From the NCBI GenBank assembly GCA_038329895.1, contig JBBQNM010000060.1, positions 1-15,290 of the forward strand: DNA of 15,290 nucleotides, given 5' to 3'. Position 1 is the stretch's first letter; each line of letters starts with the position of its first letter. Positions 11,595-15,290 of this stretch are shown one piece after another. Origin of the DNA: Mayfieldus sp038329895 (lineage in GTDB: Bacteria > Actinomycetota > Thermoleophilia > Solirubrobacterales > 70-9). Position numbers and translations under genes: made by a program. The notes beneath the pieces were generated by a model, which was not told the DNA's origin, searched no databases, and saw only the letters and a program-made list of their open reading frames with translations.

Positions 11595-12955
11595 GCGATA
11601 GCCGGCGCCTCGGGCAGGCGCTCCAGCGCCGCCTGCATGTCGGTCTCGGAGAACTCCAGGTCCTCCAACTCGCCGGCGTGGTAGGCGTCGTAGGCGCCCA
11701 TGTCGAAGTGGCCGTGGCCGGACAGGCCGAGCAGGATCACCCTCTGCTCGCCGGCCTGCTTCGCCGCCTCGGCCTCGTCGAAGACCGCCTTGATCGCGTG
11801 CGCGGGCTCGGGACCGGGGACGATCCCCTCCGTGCGAGCGAACCGCACCGCGGCATCGAAGGCATCGGTCTGAGCGACCGCGGTCGCCTCGATGACGCCC
11901 TGGCGGACCAGCCCGCAGAGGCTTGGGGCGTCACCGTGGTAGCGCAGTCCCCCGGCGTGCACCGGCGGCGGGACGAAGTCGTGGCCGAGGGTGTACATCG
12001 GCATCAGCGGCGTCATGCCAACCGTGTCGCCAAAGTCATAGGCATATGCGCCCCTGGTGAGGGTCGGGCAGGCGGAGGGCTCGGCCGCCACGAAGCGGGT
12101 CGTCTTGCCTTCGCGGATGTTGGCGCGGATGAACGGGTAGGAGAGGCCGGCGAAGTTGGAGCCCCCACCCACACAGCCGACGACCACGTCCGGGTACTCG
12201 CCCGCCATGTCCATCTGCGCCATCGCCTCTTGCCCGATCACCGTCTGGTGCAGGCAGACGTGGTTGAGCACCGAGCCGAGGGAGTAGTTGGTGTCGTCGG
12301 AGCCTGCCGCGACCTCAACCGCCTCTGAGATCGCGATCCCGAGGCTTCCGGACTGATGCTCGGCCTGCGAGCGCCCCGCCTCGGTCAGATCCGAGGGACT
12401 GCGATGCACGGTGGCCCCCCAGGTCTCCATCATCGCCCGCCGGTAGGGCTTCTGGTCGTAGGAGACGCCGACCATGAACACCTCGCACTCGAGCCCGAAC
12501 ATGGAGCAGGCAAGCGCCAGCGCCGAGCCCCACTGCCCGGCGCCGGTCTCGGTGACCAGCTTGCGAACCCCCGCCTCGCGGTTGTAATAGGCCTGCGCGG
12601 TCGCAGTGTTTGGCTTGTGAGAGCCGGCCGGGGAGACCCCTTCGTACTTGTAGTAGATGTGCGCCGGTGTATCGAGGGCGCGCTCGAGGCGATGGGCCCG
12701 GTAAAGCGGCGACGGTCGCCACAGGCGGTAGATGTCGCGGACCTCGTCGGGGATCTCGATCTCGGGCTCGGCGGAAACCTCCTGCTCGATCAGCCCCATG
12801 GGGAAGATCGGTGTCAGGTCGTCGGGACCGGCGGGCTCGCCGGTCTGCGGGCTGAGCGGGGGAAGTGGCTCGCCGGGAAGGTCGGGCAGCAGGTTGACCC
12901 AACTGGTCGGGATCCCCGACTCGTCAAGCAGGTACTTGGTCGGCTCCGCCGCCAT
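11591..12955 (-). CDS. trpB2: TrpB2-type tryptophan synthase beta subunit-like protein
   Basis: A 454-residue PLP enzyme. The N-terminal extension (residues 1-80, containing IPTSWVNLLPDLPGEPLPPL) and length place it in the TrpB2 branch, not the shorter TrpB1. RPSPLYRAHRLERAL is followed by GSHKPNTA, where K114 forms the Schiff base with PLP. ETGAGQWGSALA carries E136, the catalytic acid. GCVGGGSNFAG (263-267) is the phosphate-binding loop. The usual reaction is indole plus serine to tryptophan. Stand-alone TrpB2 without a neighbouring trpA is thought to salvage indole. No other trp gene lies in the window. A TAGAAT box 8 nt before the ATG suggests its own leaderless transcript. It converges with the thioesterase gene, sharing 4 bases. 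Confidence 0.92.
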   Translation of the reverse strand: MAAEPTKYLLDESGIPTSWVNLLPDLPGEPLPPLSPQTGEPAGPDDLTPIFPMGLIEQEVSAEPEIEIPDEVRDIYRLWRPSPLYRAHRLERALDTPAHIYYKYEGVSPAGSHKPNTATAQAYYNREAGVRKLVTETGAGQWGSALALACSMFGLECEVFMVGVSYDQKPYRRAMMETWGATVHRSPSDLTEAGRSQAEHQSGSLGIAISEAVEVAAGSDDTNYSLGSVLNHVCLHQTVIGQEAMAQMDMAGEYPDVVVGCVGGGSNFAGLSYPFIRANIREGKTTRFVAAEPSACPTLTRGAYAYDFGDTVGMTPLMPMYTLGHDFVPPPVHAGGLRYHGDAPSLCGLVRQGVIEATAVAQTDAFDAAVRFARTEGIVPGPEPAHAIKAVFDEAEAAKQAGEQRVILLGLSGHGHFDMGAYDAYHAGELEDLEFSETDMQAALERLPEAPAIA

Positions 12956-12963
12956 CGGCGGCG

Positions 12964-12969
12964 ATTCTA
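12964..12969 (-). promoter_or_regulatory. Candidate -10 box (TAGAAT) of trpB2
   Basis: TAGAAT on the minus strand, 8 nt before ATG at 12955. It is close to the TATAAT consensus. Confidence 0.45.
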
Positions 12970-12991
12970 TGCCCGGCCGGCCGGCCCGTTG

Positions 12992-13027
12992 CTAAAACGA
13001 GACGGGGCCCTCCGAAGAGGGCCCCGT
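12992..13027 (-). terminator. Intrinsic terminator on the minus strand
   Basis: ACGGGGCCCTC (13002-13012) pairs perfectly with GAGGGCCCCGT (13017-13027) around a CGAA/TTCG tetraloop. On the minus strand the stem is followed by CTCGTTTTAGC, a short U-tract. It would end transcription coming from the right (broken secreted-protein gene, pckG) and insulate trpB2. Confidence 0.8.
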
Positions 13028-13064
13028 TCGAGTAATGCGGGCGAACCCGCTGCGTTCCTCCGCC

Positions 13065-13477
13065 TTACGCGGGGCAGACCGCAAATATCGAGAACAGCCC
13101 GCGAGTGGGTGTTCCGCCCGCGCCGTCAAAGCGACCGACTCTGACCGTCGGTCCATTCAGATAGCGGATCTCGGCCTCACCTGCAAAGTCCCCTGTGGGA
13201 TGGAGCGGCGTCGCGCCGACTGAGCAGTTAGTAACGCTGCGCGGGAAGTCACATCGCATTTCGTCGTGCCCGCATCCACAGCGCTGATCCCACCGGTCTG
13301 GCTGGTGATCGTGCCGGAATCACCGACCGGAACGGTCGCTGCCAGCACGTTGCTGGCCGCTGCGACGTGGAGCTTGCCCGCCCGCGCGGTGATCCGCTTG
13401 TTGGCGATCTTCTTGATCTGCTTCTTCTCCCGCGTGGTGAATACACCGGCGGCCACAGCTGTGCCCGCCAAGGACAA
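13065..13477 (-). pseudogene. Degraded gene for a secreted protein (frameshifted)
   Basis: Two minus-strand frames join into one plausible protein. The first reads LSLAGTAVAAGVF, a signal-peptide-like core, then TTREKKQIKKIANKRITARAG and ASNVLAATVPVGDSGTITSQ TGGISAVDAGTTKCD, from about 13477 to 13250. It then turns into an arginine-rich tail up to 13157. The second frame continues sensibly as CDFPRSVTNCSVGATPLHPTG and ends GLFSIFAVCPA at TAA 13065-13067. The shift lies near 13248-13258, where TGCGA is followed by the near copy TGTGA; removing five bases restores the frame. No ATG or GTG start is seen for the first frame: the nearest is TTG 13477, and an in-frame stop lies 13 codons further upstream. 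The function of the original exported protein is unknown. A sequencing error cannot be excluded. Confidence 0.6.
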
Positions 13478-13537
13478 ACTCAGCGTGCGCCCACATAGGC
13501 GCTCCGGCGAACATGCACCCTATGCGGACGACTCAGC

Positions 13538-14638
13538 TCAGCGCAACCGGTGTTTTAGCGCTTCGAGCTGGCCCGAGATCTCGTCCGGCAGGCAATCGCC
13601 GAACTTGGCGAGGAACTCCTCGACCTGGGGAAGCTGCCCGCGCAGGGCCTCGGGGTCGACGCTGAGTAGCTCGCTCAGCGCGGCCTCGTCGAGCTTCAGG
13701 CCCTCGGTGTTGAGCTCGCCGCTCGCGGGCAGCAGGCCGAGCGGCGTCTCCACCGTCTCGCCCTCGTCGTCGCAGCGGCGGAACACCCACTCCAGCACGC
13801 GGCTGTTCTCGCCGTAGCCGGGCCAGAGGAAGCTCCCGTCCTCGTCCTTGCGGAACCAGTTGACGAGGAAGACCTTGGGCAGCTTCTCGCTGTCGGCCTC
13901 GCGCCCGATCTTCAGCCAGTGGCCGAAGTAGTCGGCCATGTTGTAGCCGCAGAAGGGCAGCATCGCCATCGGGTCGAAGCGCAGCTGTCCCACCTCGCCT
14001 GAGGCGGCAGCGGTCGTCTCGACCGACATCGTCGCCCCGAGGAAGGTGCCGTGCTCCCAGTCGAACGCCTCGGTGACCAGCGGCACCACCGTGGCGCGGC
14101 GGCCGCCGAACAGGAAGGCGTCGATCGGCACGCCGGCCGGGTCCTCCCACTCCGGAGCGATGCAGGGGCATTGCGAGGCCGGGGTCGTGAAGCGCGCGTT
14201 GGGATGCGCGGCGGGCTCTTCGGACTCGGGCGTCCACTCCCGGCCGCGCCAGTCGATCGCGCGGTCCGGCGGGTCGCCGGTCATCCCCTCCCACCAGACG
14301 TCGCCCTCGGTCTCGGCGCAGTTGGTGAAGATCGTATTGCGCTCCCCCGTCGCCATCGCGTTGGGGTTGGTCTTGTAGCTGGTGTTGGGGGCGACGCCGA
14401 AGAAGCCGGCCTCGGGGTTGACTGCGTAGAGGCGGCCGTCCTCGCCGAACTTCATCCAGGCGATATCGTCGCCGATCGTCTCCGCCTGCCAGCCCTCGAG
14501 GGTCGGGATCAACATCGCGAGGTTCGTCTTGCCCGACGCCGATGGGAAGGCGCCACTGACGTACTTGACCTCGCCCTCGGGAGAGGTCAGCTTGAGGATC
14601 AGCATGTGCTCGGCCAGCCAGCCCTCGTCGCGGGCCAT
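13538..14638 (-). CDS. pckG: PEP carboxykinase (GTP), C-terminal fragment after an in-frame stop
   Basis: 366 residues from ATG 14638 to TGA 13538-13540. This is the nucleotide-binding two-thirds of GTP-dependent PEP carboxykinase, which makes PEP from oxaloacetate for gluconeogenesis. Seen: WLAEHMLILKLTSPEGEVKYV; the P-loop GAFPSASGKTNLAML; the metal-site region ETIGDDIAWMKFGEDGRLYAVNPE; NPNAMATGERNTIFTN; and the guanine-site region WPGYGENSRVLEWVFRR. In the P-loop the family's hyperreactive cysteine (PSACGKTN) is Ser (TCG). The preceding codons in the same frame, GCG then TAG at 14642-14644, separate it from the N-terminal part at 14645-15289. Without the TAG the two form one continuous protein. 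This fragment lacks the substrate-binding N-terminal domain and would not be active alone. Confidence 0.9.
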   Translation of the reverse strand: MARDEGWLAEHMLILKLTSPEGEVKYVSGAFPSASGKTNLAMLIPTLEGWQAETIGDDIAWMKFGEDGRLYAVNPEAGFFGVAPNTSYKTNPNAMATGERNTIFTNCAETEGDVWWEGMTGDPPDRAIDWRGREWTPESEEPAAHPNARFTTPASQCPCIAPEWEDPAGVPIDAFLFGGRRATVVPLVTEAFDWEHGTFLGATMSVETTAAASGEVGQLRFDPMAMLPFCGYNMADYFGHWLKIGREADSEKLPKVFLVNWFRKDEDGSFLWPGYGENSRVLEWVFRRCDDEGETVETPLGLLPASGELNTEGLKLDEAALSELLSVDPEALRGQLPQVEEFLAKFGDCLPDEISGQLEALKHRLR

Positions 14639-14641
14639 CGC

Positions 14642-15289
14642 CTAGGCGATGCGCAGCGCGAAGCACTTCTTGCCCAGCAGTGCGTTGCCGCCGTAGCCGG
14701 AGCCATATGACCAGATCTCGCGCGCCTCGGGAAAGTGGACGATGTACTTGTTGTCCGCGTTGCACGGCCAGGAAACGTCCTCGGCGCCTTCGGCCAGCGG
14801 CATGCCGACTGAGTGCACGCAGGGGACGAAGTCGCCACTGGTGCCGAGCACCTCGAGGGCGCCGGACCCCATCCGGGTCATGATCCGCATCGAGACCGCG
14901 ACATAGGGAGAGTCGGTCAGCTCGACTCCGATGTGCGCGATCGGCGAGCCCAGCGGTCCCATCGAGAACGGCACGACGTACATAGTGCGGCCCTTCATCG
15001 AGCCCTTGAAGAGCTCTTGCAGCGTCTCGCGCATCTCGTCGGGCGGGCGCCAGTTGTTGGTCGGGCCCGCCGCGGCTTCCTCCTCGGAGCAGATGAAGGT
15101 GCGGTCCTCGACCCGCGCGACGTCGCCGGGGTCGGAGCGCGCGAGATAGGAGTTGGGGCGCTTAGCGTCGTCGAGCTTCTCGAACGTGCCGGCGTCGACC
15201 ATCTCCTGACCGAGGCGGTCGTATTCCTCCGCCGAGCCGTCGCACCAGTGGACCGAGTCAGGCTCGGTGAGGGCGGCGATCTTCTCGAC
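14642..15289 (-). CDS. pckG: PEP carboxykinase (GTP), N-terminal fragment, ends at an in-frame TAG; 5' end outside window
   Basis: The frame enters from the right edge and stops at TAG 14642-14644. It reads VEKIAALTEPDSVHWCDGSAE, then MVDAGTFEKLDDAKRPNSYL, GSMKGRTMYVVPFSMGPLGS (containing the R-x-M-Y-V-x-P-F-S-M-G-P substrate-binding segment) and FVPCVHSVGMPL. It ends YGGNALLGKKCFALRIA. In family members ALRIA or ALRMA is followed by a Ser and then the helix that begins the C-terminal fragment here. TAG therefore sits where a Ser codon (TCG, one base different) is expected. Roughly 20-25 N-terminal residues lie beyond the window. The frame, composition and conservation are otherwise intact on both sides. 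The gene is either recently inactivated, read through, or a base-call error. Confidence 0.9.
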   Translation of the reverse strand, partial: VEKIAALTEPDSVHWCDGSAEEYDRLGQEMVDAGTFEKLDDAKRPNSYLARSDPGDVARVEDRTFICSEEEAAAGPTNNWRPPDEMRETLQELFKGSMKGRTMYVVPFSMGPLGSPIAHIGVELTDSPYVAVSMRIMTRMGSGALEVLGTSGDFVPCVHSVGMPLAEGAEDVSWPCNADNKYIVHFPEAREIWSYGSGYGGNALLGKKCFALRIA

Positions 15290-15290
15290 C

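Noticed and set aside
14642..14644. TAG in pckG as evidence of amber recoding (pyrrolysine or a variant code)
   Set aside because: At least twelve genes in the window end at TAG with normal family lengths, so TAG is a working stop. The family residue at the site is an ordinary Ser.

Overview
The window is GC-rich and densely coded, and its codon choice is strongly biased to G/C. Gene content points to a high-GC actinobacterium, most likely a deep-branching one such as Thermoleophilia/Solirubrobacterales. The supporting features are crotonyl-CoA carboxylase/reductase with ethylmalonyl-CoA mutase, an actinobacterial-type clpS, a GTP-dependent PEP carboxykinase, and many candidate leaderless start sites. 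The taxonomic placement is inference. No rRNA, tRNA or CRISPR array is visible.

Left part (1-3440): the 3' end of ccr overlaps a small dimeric-barrel protein gene. A secreted RTX-repeat protein follows. An IS481-type insertion sequence (1351-2413), with recognisable terminal inverted repeats, sits exactly between the RTX gene and a convergent clpS. Next comes a gene for a secreted protein with a concanavalin-like C-terminus, on the minus strand.

Middle part (3440-11600): this holds most of the ethylmalonyl-CoA pathway for acetyl-CoA assimilation. The genes are ecm (+), a MaoC-type probable mesaconyl-CoA hydratase (-), a probable methylsuccinyl-CoA dehydrogenase (-) and a malyl/methylmalyl-CoA lyase (+). 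Together with ccr they cover crotonyl-CoA to glyoxylate plus propionyl-CoA, except for the epimerase. Accessory genes in between are a CxxC/CxxC protein, an SCP2 protein, a short-chain dehydrogenase, a GNAT acetyltransferase and a 4HBT thioesterase.

Right part (11591-15290): a stand-alone TrpB2-type tryptophan synthase beta chain, a minus-strand terminator, a degraded secreted-protein gene, and a PEP carboxykinase. The carboxykinase reading frame is broken by a single in-frame TAG. PEP carboxykinase would connect the C4 acids made by the ethylmalonyl-CoA pathway to gluconeogenesis.

The main unexplained structure is a family of about 52-bp two-hairpin palindromic repeats. There are five copies: two head-to-tail dimers with a period of about 61 bp and one singleton. 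Stem sequences change in a compensatory way while a single-stranded core (TGACAYGCC) is kept. One copy supplies the last codons and stop codon of the short-chain dehydrogenase. A second window-wide pattern is a TANNNT box 6-9 nt before the start codon of at least nine genes, which suggests leaderless transcription.
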